From: Thalassia testudinum
Taxonomy: Eukaryota > Streptophyta > Magnoliopsida > Alismatales > Hydrocharitaceae
DNA length: 64,000 nucleotides
Reading direction: 5' to 3'
NCBI GenBank assembly: GCA_037157565.1
Contig: JAZHRO010000046.1
Location: forward strand, 19,318,501 to 19,382,500
Position 1 is the first letter of the stretch; each line of letters begins with the position of its first letter. The notes below the pieces were generated by a model. That model did no database searches. It had not been told where the DNA came from and was given only the letters and a program-made list of their open reading frames with translations. The position numbers and the translations under genes are program-made. Of this stretch, positions 33,268 through 45,144 are shown piece after piece.

Positions 33268-33291
33268 AGATGGCACCACATGGTGCCATCT
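33268..33291. promoter_or_regulatory. G-box palindrome copy in 5' LTR-II
   Basis: Arms AGATGGCACCA and TGGTGCCATCT are perfect complements around CA. The core reads CACATG instead of CACGTG, a one-base transition. Confidence 0.6.
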
Positions 33292-33429
33292 AAGCAGCCC
33301 AACACCGGCCAACGGTCTACCCAATGATTCCTCTTCATCCGTATCATCCATTCCCATCTGTTGATCTTGATCCAATAGCTGAGAAGCCATATCCACCGCA
33401 CGCCCTTAGCTCCTCCTTGGGATAAACTC

Positions 33430-33499
33430 GTGGGCTTGGCACATTGGTCTTGAGGAGCATTTCCAAAGGAGGGGTGCGAGTTCGAAACCCGCAAAGCCC
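33430..33499 (+). other. tRNA-like segment in 5' LTR-II
   Basis: A-box-like TGGCACATTGG (33437-33447) and B-box-like AGTTCGAAACC (33479-33489). The ends pair as GGGCTT (33432-33437) with AAGCCC (33494-33499), giving an acceptor-like stem, and GCGAG/CCCGC frames a TTCGAAA loop. The 7-nt loop AAAGGAG is shared with the other two copies. Total about 68 nt. A working tRNA is unlikely. Confidence 0.5.
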
Positions 33500-35839
33500 C
33501 CCTCCAATCCTCCAATTGGATGCACGAAGCGCAACAAGGTTGCACCATCCAATGCACGCATGTAGACGCACGCACACCAACCCGCACACACAGTGCAAGC
33601 GCCAGCGTGCATGTGCCTGCGACACGACTGCGTGATGGGCGTACGACCACAGCTGCAAGCAAGCATGAGTTGGTGCGGATCTTCACCGACAGATGGGCGG
33701 ATCATTAGCGACTTGTACTGACGTCACTAATTACCCATGTGCGACCAAGCCCTTTATTATGACCCGAATCTGGCCCCTCTGGGAACCCAGGAACGGCTCG
33801 CCTCGACTAACCCCAAGACCCAGTCATCCAATGAGAGACTATCCCAGACGTATGAAACAAACCACAAACCATGCGTGCAAGTAGCTAAGCAATTTAAATA
33901 AAGACCACAACGGAAATATAAATTAGATTCCAAAAAGATACCATGCCATAGGCAGAAAACATAGTCACTAGCCATCACAACTAAGGTAAAAATGCATAAT
34001 GATAACAGTTCTCAACATAAGACAGAAGTACTCACTAACAACAGAAAGTAGCAGAAACAGAAAAGAACAAGTAGAACTATGGCTGGGTTCGACTAGGCCT
34101 AGCACTCTTTACAGCCGGTGGTGTTGGCTGCTCAACTCCCTAACCTGTACATGGTTATATATGACAGTGGTCAGCTAACGCTGAGTAGAGTGGTATATTT
34201 AAAATAGTTATAGCATTTAAAGACAGTAAAGAATAGTAGATTTATGCATGCAATTATCCAATCATACAGTTAATTTAATTACTAGTGTTCATGAGTCGAT
34301 TTTCTAACAAGGATCCACAATGTCTCTTAATCTTCCTGTTCCCTAAGGGAACGATCTTGATTGCAGTTTCTCCGACGATGCAGGATGTACACGTGGCACT
34401 CTCCTGGTCGAGAGAGCATCCCGTGGTAATCCTACACCCGATCTACCACCCTGAGGTCACGGTCACGATGTAGCGGTGACTACGGCACGGGCGATAAGTG
34501 TACGGGTAGCTACCCCGCACTGGCACGCGGTTAGTCGTTTCCACTAGCGAGTACGCCCAAACGTACAACACAGCATAGAACAAGAGTCTCGCCCCTCAAC
34601 AGTTTGCATACCCTCACACGACTATCCCAGTTTGCCCAGTGGGCCTCGACAAGAGTCGGTGTAGGGGGACCAGTCCAAACCCTGGGCCCGATGGGGTAGC
34701 TAGCTCTCCTCGGTACCATGTGCACAAAGTTCAGCTCACTTCCACACTAATGGGCAATTGCTTTCCTCGGTACTACGTACACGAGGGCCAGCTCATTTCC
34801 CTTAACCAACTCCAAACAACCGCTCGTAGGCAACATGTTCCATCATTCCATAGATTTTCCACATCACGATTTCAGTTTTCTTTCAAATTCCCCGTAGGGT
34901 TCATGCATAGATTTCTTTACTTCCGTAGTAATCCATATATCTCAATTAGTGTCATGATTAATTAAACACATAGCAGGTAGCTCATGGTTTCAAAACCCGG
35001 CAATTATCTCAGTAATCAATTATACAGGATACAACATGTATTTCGGTTCAAGTCATGGTTCAATAATTATAAATAGGCAGCTCATACCACATTCAGGAAA
35101 CATCACAACAGATTAAGCATTCAAATAATGCATATTCCTCTATCTCAGCTCTAGGGTTCATTGTACATCCTAAGGGTTCAATCAATAGTTCTAATGTAAC
35201 ATGCACTTCAATTATGTAATTCATAGGGCATAGCAAACCACTCTACTAGGGTAACCGGGAGATGTGGGGGCACAAACGGCAGACCTCGCAACCTCCGCAG
35301 GTCCCATAAACACCACGAATGGATGACCTATTTAACATGAACGATCAACCCACACATTACTAACATCTCACATGACAGGTATGCACTCAAAACATTTAGA
35401 ACAAAGCTCCATCACATTGGAAAATCCGACAAAAAGCCAATGGTACTTCGTTTACAAAAAGCCAACCTCGTTTAGGCCCTGAACTAGCCCAAACACACTT
35501 CTCGGTTCACCTGAATCAAAACAGGCAGGTTGGTCTAATTGGACCGGCCACATGATGATTGCACAGTAAGTTACGCCAATAAATATGCCATCTTATGTTA
35601 TTTCCTAGCATTACCCATGCATCTTATGTAGCCATATTTGCATTTGTAAATATGTACTTGCATGCATTTATAGAAGGGAAGAGAGTGAGAATAAATGGTT
35701 ATTCAATCCACTTCTATAATTAACATCTTCATTGTGTGTTGCATTACAATTTCACCATTTTCATTTTCTTATTCCACGGCTGCTGTGCACATCTCCATGC
35801 ACCCTACCCTACTGCAGCATGGCGAGAGGCATGCACTCC

Positions 35840-35846
35840 TATAAAA
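35840..35846 (+). promoter_or_regulatory. TATA box of 5' LTR of C
   Basis: TATAAAA in CTCCTATAAAAGATC; the 3' LTR has the same at 46851. Confidence 0.6.
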
Positions 35847-36699
35847 GATCATGCACCCTCCTCTGCTGTGGCAGCCGGCCTCCACCCTCAAACACACCCA
35901 TCGCCACTCCTCAGACAACACACACAACACCACACACACCCGTCGGCCACTCCCTCTCCCTCTCCATACACAACACCTCTTCTCACAAGTTGAGAAGGGG
36001 TACACTGTGCAGGAGAGAGTTCACAGTGGTCTCTGACCCCCACTGTGAGCTCCACCACTGCCCAACTCCGTCGTGAGCAGGTGGGCGTGGTGGATTCTTT
36101 TTTTTTTTTGCATTTTTTTTCTTTTTCATTTTTGTTTGTTGTTTCCTCTCCTCCACCAATAGTGCAGGGCTACAAGCTTTGAAGCTCGTGAGCCCAGCAC
36201 CTCCACGCACCCCCGAGCACCACCACATGCGCAAGAAGATCGCTCGGGCTCTTTTTCCACGTGAGCACGCGCTCCACAGCACTGTCCATGTGCCGCACCG
36301 CCTTAGCCGGTCGCCTTCTCAGCATGCGCATTGTAACGCACTATTCACACCTCTCTACGCAACACTGTAGCCACCGACTCATTTCTCACTTAGCCAGTGG
36401 CTCTGCGCTCTCTCTCCTCTGCGCTACTGCCTCCAACCGATCGCCGTGCCCACGCATCCAAGCGCCAGCACGCTCGCGCATCCCTCAATGCTGCGAAGCC
36501 TATGTGCATTGTTTCTCACAATCTCCGCGTGCACGCGCGTTCACCATCACCTCTATGCTCGTGCACCTGCACGCCCAAACGACGACCACTGACCCAAAAC
36601 GGCTTAACCGCTTTCGCCCTCTCACACACACAGCAGGCACTCACCCTCACCTTCACTCTCTCACACTCAAACACATAGACACTCACGCACTCACATGCA

Positions 36700-36890
36700 T
36701 ACATACATAAATATATATATTCACACACTCCCATCCTCACATATATCTATATATATATAAATATATATACATATTTATATATATATATAGATAGATATAT
36801 ATATACATATACACATATACATATATATATATAGTTATAGATACATATATATACATATATACTCATATATCCACATTCACCGCATATCTA
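36700..36890. repeat. TA-rich microsatellite in LTR of C
   Basis: Alternating TATA, TACATA and AGATAGATA words. The counterpart in the 3' LTR is about 47705-47875, with indel differences typical of slippage. A shorter TA run follows at 37130-37195. Confidence 0.8.
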
Positions 36891-37701
36891 CTACCCACAT
36901 ACCCGTGCACTCATCCCTTCACCACGCATCGTATCGCGGTACTATTCGCACCAATTGTTGATATTTCCCGATACTCAAGCAAAGCAAGTGCTTCCACCCA
37001 CACTCACACACACCCACTCCACACTCCATGTGGCAATTAGTCTTGTTGGTTGCATCTTGCTAGATGTGGACCAACTTGACACCATGCTACATTCCATCTC
37101 CATTTCCAGCTCCACCCCTATCTATATAATATATAACTATATATATATATATATTCTATATCTACTATATATATATATACATATATATATACTAAGCTAA
37201 GTATTTCTTTTCATTTCTTTCCTTGCAATTTATTCTGCTTTCATTTGTCTTTTATTTCTTGCTATTAAAAAAAAGTATAAAAAAGAAAAGAGAATTCTTG
37301 TCTTGCAGGTACTCGATCTTGTGAGTAACAAGATCGATTTTTGAACCCTAAGTTGGCTTCAATCCAAGGACCATTTGGCTCAAGGCCAAGGACTTCATTT
37401 TTTAGGGTATGCCTCAAGAACAACATTATCACAAAAAATCTTAAAAGTAGAAAAACCAGAAACATAATAAACGCAAGGAAGAGATACAATTTAGGAAAGG
37501 CGTAAAAACTCTTTGATCTCCTAATCCCCGCCTCCCTGAGATCGACCCTGGGCCTAAAAGTAACGAAGACAAAATCAAGTAGGCCAGGTTAAAAATTTTG
37601 TGAAACTGGTGTAGACTCGATTTAGGTTAACTCACTATACTAATTTCAATGATAATATCATCATATTAATAAGACCTATTCGAGTTCACATCACGCTTTT
37701 C

Positions 37702-37719
37702 TGGCGCCGTTGACGGGGA
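37702..37719 (+). promoter_or_regulatory. primer binding site of element C
   Basis: TGGCGCCGTTGACGGGGA matches the B site at 17 of 18 positions. It starts 8 nt after the LTR end, against 3 nt in B and D. Confidence 0.9.
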
Positions 37720-39096
37720 TGCACTATTTGGAGTAAAGTTTCTACTCTCTCCCTTTGATTTTCTCTTCTCTTCACAGGTATTTTGTTTGTTTGTGTGCAA
37801 GTGTACCTATTGCAAGGAGACACGCAGAGGAGGTCGGAGACGTGGGAAAATCCAAGGCGGGTGCGAGAGCGTGAAGTCACCGGCATCGCAATTGGAGCTT
37901 CGCCCACGCTGAGGAGGTAGGTGTTTTCCGCTTAGTAACTTAGGTCATCTTGTCACCTTGAAAAAAAAAAGAAAAAAAATCTAAAAATTCCAAAAATAAA
38001 ACCTAAAAAAAAATTCTTGGGAATTTCTTAGGGCAAGTGGACTAAAACCACTTGTTGATTGTTTGCTATCAACCCCACCACCCCTTGATTTCTTGCTACC
38101 TTCGCATAGCGAAAATCTAAGAAACTTGATTCTTGCCTTTTTCATTGTGTGAAGTTTTCTTTGAGGCAAGATAAAAATTGATTGATTGCCATCCTTCCTT
38201 GCCTCATTTATTAGCATTTTGGTATCACATATTTGGTGGGGAGGCTTGGATTTGAGTTGATTCCAACCTCATCACGACTTTACATTTGTCTTAGATTTGA
38301 TCCCGAATATTTCAACCCTAACATTTTCATTTTCTTTACATCATTTGGTGGTTGAGCCTTGTGTGGATTATCATTTTGGTGATTAGGAGCAATTGAATTG
38401 AAGTGTTTTGACTCCCTTTCACATTGAATTAAAATAGACTCGTACATCCACACTTAGAAATTTCCATCTAGGGAAGCCCATTGCATTTTTGGCATGCATT
38501 AACTAATTCACATTGAAGAAGGGTTTGTTGGGCATTAAGAACTTGTATTTTCTGAAAACCTGGATATTGGTCGAATTGGTAATTCAATGGAATCATATAA
38601 TCCATACTTCTTAAGGTTGAAATGCTAAAAGCCATTCACCATCTAAAACTTCAATTCGGGGAGATTTTCCCATTGCATGCTTGATTTACACTTGTAAAAT
38701 TGATGCACTTGGGCATTACCCGTATACAACGCCCTTCACATTCCTTGAGCACTTGATCCTAAGCCTCTAAATTAAAACTGGTAGCAACTTGACCCCTCTT
38801 AAGGATTGGAGGTCTAACTACCTACGTGTAGCGCCTACGTGCTGGTGTGGGTTCCCACGTGCTATCGGGTGTCCAAGACTAGGACAAACGACCTTTCAAT
38901 CTGGCCCAGTAGTTCCGCAGTGCTCTCATTCGGTTCCATAGGTTGTGATAGTAGGTAACTTAGATCTTTAGGTCAAGGGCACATTGTAGAGGTTAGGAAA
39001 TTTATTGCTTTAATTTGTCATCAAGTGTATCTCTATGGCATTGTTTCTCTCATCCCTTTTCCCTTCTCATCTCACCAATTCTTCCTACGGTAGTGC
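37720..39096 (+). other. 5' leader of element C
   Basis: About 1.4 kb of noncoding sequence between PBS and gag. It includes an A-rich patch (37960-38015) and several copies of ACGTG words near 38820-38860. No recognisable protein on either strand. Confidence 0.6.
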
Positions 39097-40768
39097 ATGT
39101 TTGGGAGGAGGTCACAAAACCCTGAATTGTTTGAATTGTCTGATAATTCTAGAAGGGTAGAAACTGGTGAATCATCATCCTCCTCCATGAGCATGGCTGC
39201 ACGCCTACCCCCAAATCCCAAGGGAGGAAATCGCCCCCCTCAAATCCCACCAGGTGGTGGTGGAGCCGTAGACCCCATAACCCGCCTCCAAGCCCAAATG
39301 GCACTGTATAATGAACAAATCAAGGACATAAGGGAAACATTGAAGGAAATGAATCACCCTCCCCCTGAAAGGGAGAAATCAAGGTCTCTTAGTTCCTATC
39401 AAAATCCCGCTGCTACAGAGTGCATTGGGCAAATTCGGGTCCCCATGGGTGGGGATGATTTTGACTTAAAACCTAATGTCATTGGCCTAATTAACTTACA
39501 CTTCCATGGTCTTGCAAGTGAAGATCCCTTTCTTCATTTGGAAGACATAACCCGATTAGCTGAACTATTAAACTAAGAAACATTGAGTTATCAATAGTCC
39601 TCATGAAAATGTTCCCATTTTCGTTGCAGGACAAAGCGTCGCAATGGTTGCGCACCCTTGGGAGACCCATCCACTCTTGGTAAGAGATGTGCACAGCATT
39701 TCTCAAGAAATTATTCCCAATCGGGCAACCAATGCACTTTGCCGGGCCATAACTTCATTCGTGCAACAAAATGGCGAGCAATTTCATGAGGCTTGGGAGA
39801 GGTATAATGACCTACTAAGGAAGTTCCCACATCATGGTCTTCCAAAGTGGCATATAGCCCAAATCTTCTATTATGGGCTAAATGAGACTTTGCAACAGAT
39901 CGTCGATGCTTCCTGGGGAGGGAACTTTATGAATAAAGATGAGAATGGAGCATTTGAATTATTTGAGAGCATGAGTGAAAACTCAATGAACAATGCCTCC
40001 ATTATCACCTTTAATCGTACCAGCATACCCCACAATATTCAAGAAGTTGACATGGGACCCTCTCATTGATCCACAGATCTTAACTTAATTGCACATAAAT
40101 TGGATGAAGTCTTCATCGTGCACAAAAAGCTGGACAAGCTTCTGACCAACCTCTCCCGCTCTATGGCAAACACCTCCACACCATCACTCTGTCACAACCT
40201 TAATCCTTCCAATGCCAAGCAGATTCCCAAGAATTCCATGAGACCATCCTCACCGAGTATCGCACAGAGCGATTCGGTAAGCAATGTGGACCTGGCTTCT
40301 GTAAGCCAGTATTTTGACACAGAGGACCAAGCCTCTATGTGCTCGGATGCATATACACATGCGGGCTCGTCTTCTGGCTTAGAAGACACTTGTGCCCTGG
40401 GGAACAACCCATTCTCTACTACTTATAACCAAGGGTGGAGAAATCATCCTAACTTTGCATGGTCCAGTAACCCACAGCACCAAAACCTCGCGGGTGGACC
40501 AATGCGACCGTCCGCACCCGTTATCCCAAGGGCCCAATATAATCCTGTGGCAAATCTACCATCGGGTCCTTGCGTACCTCAAATAGAACACGCATCAAGT
40601 CCTCTTGATAAATTGATGCGAATGATGACGGAAATGTCCAAGTGCCATAAAGAAAACATGACCTCTCTTCAGCACCAATTGGCACAACAAAATGCTGAAA
40701 TCAGTCAACTACGCATGACAACTCAATCTCAGGACACTCTTCCAACCCAACTGGTCCCTAACCTATGA
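39097..40768 (+). pseudogene. gag: gag pseudogene of element C
   Basis: It starts at ATG 39097 (MFGRRSQNPELFEL). The N-terminal part is rich in Ser, Pro and Gly. The core includes VPMGGDDFDLKPNVIGLI, MFPFS, NGEQFHEAWERYNDLLRKFP, QIFYYGLNETLQQIVDASWG and AFELFESMSENSMNNAS. A stop at 39574 and a frameshift near 39600-39700 break it. A further stop lies at 40067. The tail contains NQGWRNHPNFAWSS and a charged helix (LMRMMTEMSKCHKENM). The product would be about 550 residues, normal for this group, without a CCHC knuckle. Confidence 0.9.
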
Positions 40769-41029
40769 AATTTTGTACCCTGTGGTCCGCAACCATAGGT
40801 ACGACCTTCTCAGAGGCAAGTTCATCAGATTCTACAAGCTCCAAGCACTCCATCGGGATTTCAAGATAATTCTACAGCAACACATCACCCTTATGTCCCT
40901 ATTGTGAGCCTTCCTCCGCCTTATGATCCCATTGGACTCGCAACGTCCAATGCGATTACGAGGAGTGGTAAGCAAATCGTCGATCCACCTTGACCTGATC
41001 CTGGCCCATCTTCTTCATCGCCCTCTCAT

Positions 41030-41740
41030 TTGGGATGCACACTGCATTCTCGTGAGGACGATATGCCCAAACTGGTTCCAGAATCGGTCCCATTCCTTGA
41101 GGCTCTACTGAGGGAGCCAAAAGGCAACAAAAAGAATACGCAGACCTTTGATAATTTACGTAATTTATTCAGGGATGTTGAGATCAAAGTACCCCTATTG
41201 GAGGCTATTGACCATATACCAACTGTCGGCCGATTCTTCAAAGACTACACTACACCCAGGCGACAGTCAAATAAAACAAAGAATCCAGTGGTCCTCTCGC
41301 CTCATGCGAGTTGTGCTATACTGTCAAATCTACCACCGAAGCAAAAAGATTCGGGCACACCTCTTATTTCATGTAGCATCCAAGGCTACAATTTTAGCCG
41401 TGCTCTGCTTCATCTAGGACCTCCATTAATCTTATACCAACCATCATGCTCGCAAAATTTGCCTTAGGAAATCTAAAACCCACCCCTGTCACATTGTAGT
41501 TGGCAGATCATTCTGTTAAAATCCCGAAGGGTGTGGTGTAAGACATGGTGGTTAGGGTCAATAGTCTCAGTCTTCCTGTTGACTTTCTTATTTTGGATAT
41601 GGAAGTTCCTAGCTCACTTTCTGATTGTCCGATCATTGTTGGTAGACCTTTCTTGGCCACAGCCCGCACCCATATTGATTGAGTCAGGTTACATTGAGAT
41701 CGTCGTTGGCTCTGAGAAGCTCAAGCTAAACATTTTCAAG
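41030..41740 (+). pseudogene. aspartic protease pseudogene of element C
   Basis: The N-terminal block is VPLLEAIDHIPTVGRFFKDY, as in A and B. At the active site the motif reads LLHLGP where A and B have LLDLGAS. The catalytic Asp codon is changed to His, and a one-base deletion follows directly, near 41410-41425. Downstream, in other frames, FLILDMEVPS and GRPFLATA are recognisable (about 41580-41670). The protease is therefore doubly inactivated. A spacer of about 260 bp (40769-41029) precedes it. Confidence 0.88.
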
Positions 41741-42115
41741 GCCGCCAAGAATTTTGATTGTGCTTGCATCGAGGATGACACGTCTGACGAGGACATGACC
41801 ATCAACACGTGTATCGGACTAATAGGGACCTATTCTAACTGTTGTGGATTGCCCCTGAACACTGACCATCGCATGACAGACGTATATTGTGACGTTTCCC
41901 CATCCCTTCCCTTACCTGTACCTTCTCCTGACCAGACATCTGACGAGGTTTTCTCCGCTTCCTACACCTCAGAATCTGAGTCATATCTGGGCTACTCATG
42001 GCCGGTCCACCTTCTTGAAGACTGGATTGCCCTTTCTTTCCTGCCAAATCAAGCGGAAATGCGACTCCACACTGGGACCTTGAGCCCAAATGCCAATCAC
42101 TAGGGCTTTCCTTTC

Positions 42116-43320
42116 TTGGATCCATCAATCCAAGATGCCCCTCTTATTGGCCAATTTGAGGTCCAACTTCTTTCTCCTATCCTTCTTTCTTCTGATCCTT
42201 TTAGGTCACTCTTGTCCCAAGAAATGCCAGATCTTTCACCATCCACTCCCGAGCTGAAAGCACTACCTGACATGCTTAAATATGCTTTTCTGGAACCAAA
42301 TGAAACACTCCCCATAATTATTAGTTCAAAACTGACCAGGGAGCAAGAGTGCAAGCTAATGAAGGTCCTCATGGAACACAAGGCAACCATTGGATGGTCC
42401 TTATCTAACTTAACTAGCATTAGCCCCTCCTACTGCACTCACCGTATATATACGGAGGAGGAGGCTCGACCTTCCCATGAGATGCAGTGACATCTCAACC
42501 CTAACATGCAGGAAGTCGTTAAAAAGAAAATCATTAAGTGGCTAGATGCGGGTATAATCTACCTGATCAGCAATAGCCCCTGGGTGAGCCTGACTCATGT
42601 TTGCCCAAAAAGGAAGGACTCACCATCCGTGTCAATGACAGGGGTGAAGCCATCCCTACATGCACTCCTACATCTTGGAGAGTGTGTGTAGATTATAGGA
42701 AACTAAATGCTGCAACAAAGAAAGACCATTTTCCACTACCTTTTATTGACCAAATCCTTGAGTAGTTAGCAGGAAATAAATTTTTCTATTTTCTAGATGG
42801 ATTCTCTGGATATAACCAGGTGGCTATTGACCCCCAGGACTAAAAGAAAACCACCTTCACCTACCCCTTTGACACCTTCGCATTTAGAAGGATGCCATTC
42901 AGACTTTGTAATATGCCAGCAACTTTCCAAAGATGTATGCTGGTGATATTTCATGATATGGTGGGTGACTTTCTTGATGTCTTCATGGATGACTTTTCAA
43001 TCTTCGGACCTTCATTTGATGATTGTCTAGCCAACCTATCCTGCATCCTTTGGAGATGTATTGATGTGAACCTCGTGCTTTCTTGGGAGAAAAGTCATTT
43101 TATGGTACACAAGGGGATTGTTCTCGGTCACATCATCTCCAATAGGAGTATCGAGGTGGACAGAGCTAAGCTTGATGTGATTGTTGATCTACAGATGCCT
43201 AGCTCTATCCGGCAAATCCGCTCCTTAGAACACGTCGGTTTCTATAGGAGATTCATCAAAGACTTCTCCAAGATTTCTAGACCTTTAACTCATCTCCTAT
43301 CGACCGGCATACCCTTTAAT
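42116..43320 (+). pseudogene. reverse transcriptase pseudogene of element C
   Basis: After an acidic Ser/Pro-rich linker (41741-42240), the block DMLKYAFLEPNETLPIIISS precedes RT. Motifs are ATIGWSLSNLTSISPSYCTH, VVKKKIIKWLDAGIIY, NSPWVS, a frameshift near 42600 and again near 42690, [49 protein letters not shown] and the catalytic VFMDDFSIF (residues 30-38 of the frame from 42892). Stops lie at 42488, 42763 and 42841. The usual RMPFGLCNAP reads [10 protein letters not shown], two changes in a conserved loop. The connection domain ([16 protein letters not shown]) is intact. Confidence 0.9.
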
Positions 43321-43790
43321 ATGGACCCTGACTGTATACGAGCATTCACGCAACTGCATGATGCTGTCACCAAGGCCCCTATTCTCCAGCCACCTGATTG
43401 GTCCCTCAACTTTGAACTCATGTGTGACACTTCCGACCTTACAGTAGGAGCCATCCTGGGACAAAGACGTGATAGACACCCCTTCATGGTGTACTACACC
43501 AATAAGACGCTGGACAAGGCCCTGTGTAATTATACGACTACTGAGAAAGAACTACTGGCGGTCGTCTTTGGGCTGGAGAAATTCCGCTCTTACCTTTTAG
43601 GCTCGCACGTTACTGTATTCACTGATCACGCGGCCATTCATCATCTCATGCACAAGAAGGATGCCAAGCCTAAACTGAATCACTGGATCCTTTTGCTCCA
43701 AGAATTTGACCTTGAGATCCGCGATAAGGCCAGAGCCCAGAATGTTGTTGCTGATTATCTCTCAAGACTGGATCCTGACCACATTGGACT
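43321..43790 (+). pseudogene. RNase H domain of element C
   Basis: This domain lies in the long frame 42892-44565 without stops. Acidic residues expected for RNase H are visible: [18 protein letters not shown] (Asp at residue 179), [15 protein letters not shown] (Glu 218/220) and [12 protein letters not shown] (Asp 245). It ends with [16 protein letters not shown] and [10 protein letters not shown], the usual tether to integrase. The domain itself looks intact, but the polyprotein around it is broken. Confidence 0.88.
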
Positions 43791-45144
43791 TACCCTGCCG
43801 ATTAACGAGGTTTTTCCTGATGAGCACCTACTGGCAATTAATGTGGCAAGTGGACCTTGGTATGTCGACATTGCCAATTACCTTATTTCTGGCTCCCTTC
43901 CACGTGGTTGGATTAAAAACCAGTGCGAACGTCTCATCGCAGAAGCAAAGTATTATTTCTGGGATAATCCATTACTTTTTCGAGTAGGTGCTGATCAGAT
44001 CATCCGTCGCTGTATTCCTGACAGCGAGGTCCCCAGTGTGCTATCCTTCTATCACGATCAAGCCTGCAGAGGCCATTTCTCTGGGAGGAAAACTGCAGCC
44101 AAGGTGTTGCAGTGCGATTTCTTTTGGCCCTCCCTTCACCAAGATGCACACAATTATGCTAAACGATGCACTAGGTGTCAGTCGTTAGGGTTAATGTCAC
44201 GTCGTGACATGATGCCCTTGCAACCCATCTTAGCTGTTGAAATCTTTGACATATGGGGAATTGATTTCATGGGTCCCTTTCCTCCTTTCAACGGCTTCGA
44301 GTACATCCTCATTACTATGGACTATGTTTCGAAATGGATCGAAGCTATTCCTACGCGCCATGCTGACCATGTCATATCTACTCGATTTGTCAAAGACCAC
44401 ATTTTTACGCACTTTGGGATCCCTCGAGCCATTATCACTGATGGAGGAAGTCATTTTATCCATGCATCTTTTCGGGCACTTCTGAGGAAATATGGAGTCC
44501 ACCATCGTATCGCATCTCTGTATCATCCTCAAACGAACGGCCAGGCTAAGGTATCGAACCGATAAATCAAGCATATTGGCCAGAAAATGGTTCGGCCTGA
44601 CTGTAAGGATTGGTCTGACAAGCTGATTAACGCACTTTGGGTGTATCGAATCACCTTCAAGGCTCCCCTTGGTATGTCTCCTTATAGAATTGTTTATGGG
44701 AACCCTTGTCATTGGCCCATTGAGCTGGAGCACCGCGCTAATTGAGTGGTTCGCCAATGTAACCTCGACCCAGACCTGTGTGGTCAAGAAAGAAAACTCC
44801 AACTCCAAGAGCTAGAAGAGCTCCGTCGTGAGGCCTATGATTCTGCCTTAACTTTCAAACAACTCACTAAGGCCTTTCACGACAGCCACATTCGGCGGAA
44901 GGAATTTGAGCCATCTCAGCAAGTCTGTCTTAACAATGCCCGACTCAAATTCTTTCCATGGAAATTAAAGTCCAAATGGACTAGTCCCTACTTGGTCTCG
45001 AGACCATTTTCCAATGGGGCCGTCGAAATTGAAGATCCCAGTTCTGGGCATAAATTTACGATCAATGGGCAGTGGTTAAAATCCTATCTTACTCATGAAC
45101 CTGCCCCCATTGGTGAAACTGTTGCCCTGCTGGAGGGTAACTGA
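43791..45144 (+). pseudogene. integrase pseudogene of element C
   Basis: The zinc domain is complete: His 388 and His 395 in [12 protein letters not shown], and CTRC (426, 429), counted from 42892. The core has [10 protein letters not shown] (Asp 458) and ITDGGSHF (Asp 517). At the place of the catalytic Glu, 36 residues on, there is Lys 553 (AAG at 44548-44550, in NGQAKVSNR). A TAA at 44563 follows immediately and another stop lies at 44743. The C-terminal region runs to 45144, with LGMSPYRIVYGNP, WTSPYLVSRPF and NGAVEIEDPS. The integrase is therefore inactive by at least two changes. Confidence 0.9.

Larger units (their letters stand above)
32820..33754 (+). mobile_element. 5' LTR-II of element D, first part
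   Basis: This part starts CGATGTAGACATCC where the 3' LTR has TGATGTAGACACATCC, so the terminal T has mutated. It aligns with 57784-58735. The GATGT/ACATC terminal hairpin is kept. It carries the G-box palindrome (33268-33291) and the tRNA-like segment (33430-33499). It stops at CCCTT (33750-33754), where LTR-III entered. Confidence 0.9.
35556..37693 (+). mobile_element. 5' LTR of element C
   Basis: 2138 bp, TGATTGCACA to TTCACATCA. U3 is short: the TATA box is at 35840, about 285 bp in. The long R-U5 contains C/T-rich and CACACA-rich parts, a TA-rich microsatellite (36700-36890) and a U5 signature near 37527 (CCTCCCTGAGATCGACCCTG). ORFs in it are composition artefacts. Confidence 0.92.

Noticed and set aside
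33147..33686. 179-codon minus-strand ORF and similar ones at 58097-58582 and 10231-10461
   Set aside because: They are antisense to U3 of LTR-II and LTR-I and differ freely between copies; GC-rich LTR composition explains them.
36261..36710. 149-codon ORF rich in His, Thr and Ser in the LTR of C
   Set aside because: The counterpart in the 3' LTR (47064-47715) is broken differently; it is a CACACA-rich noncoding leader.
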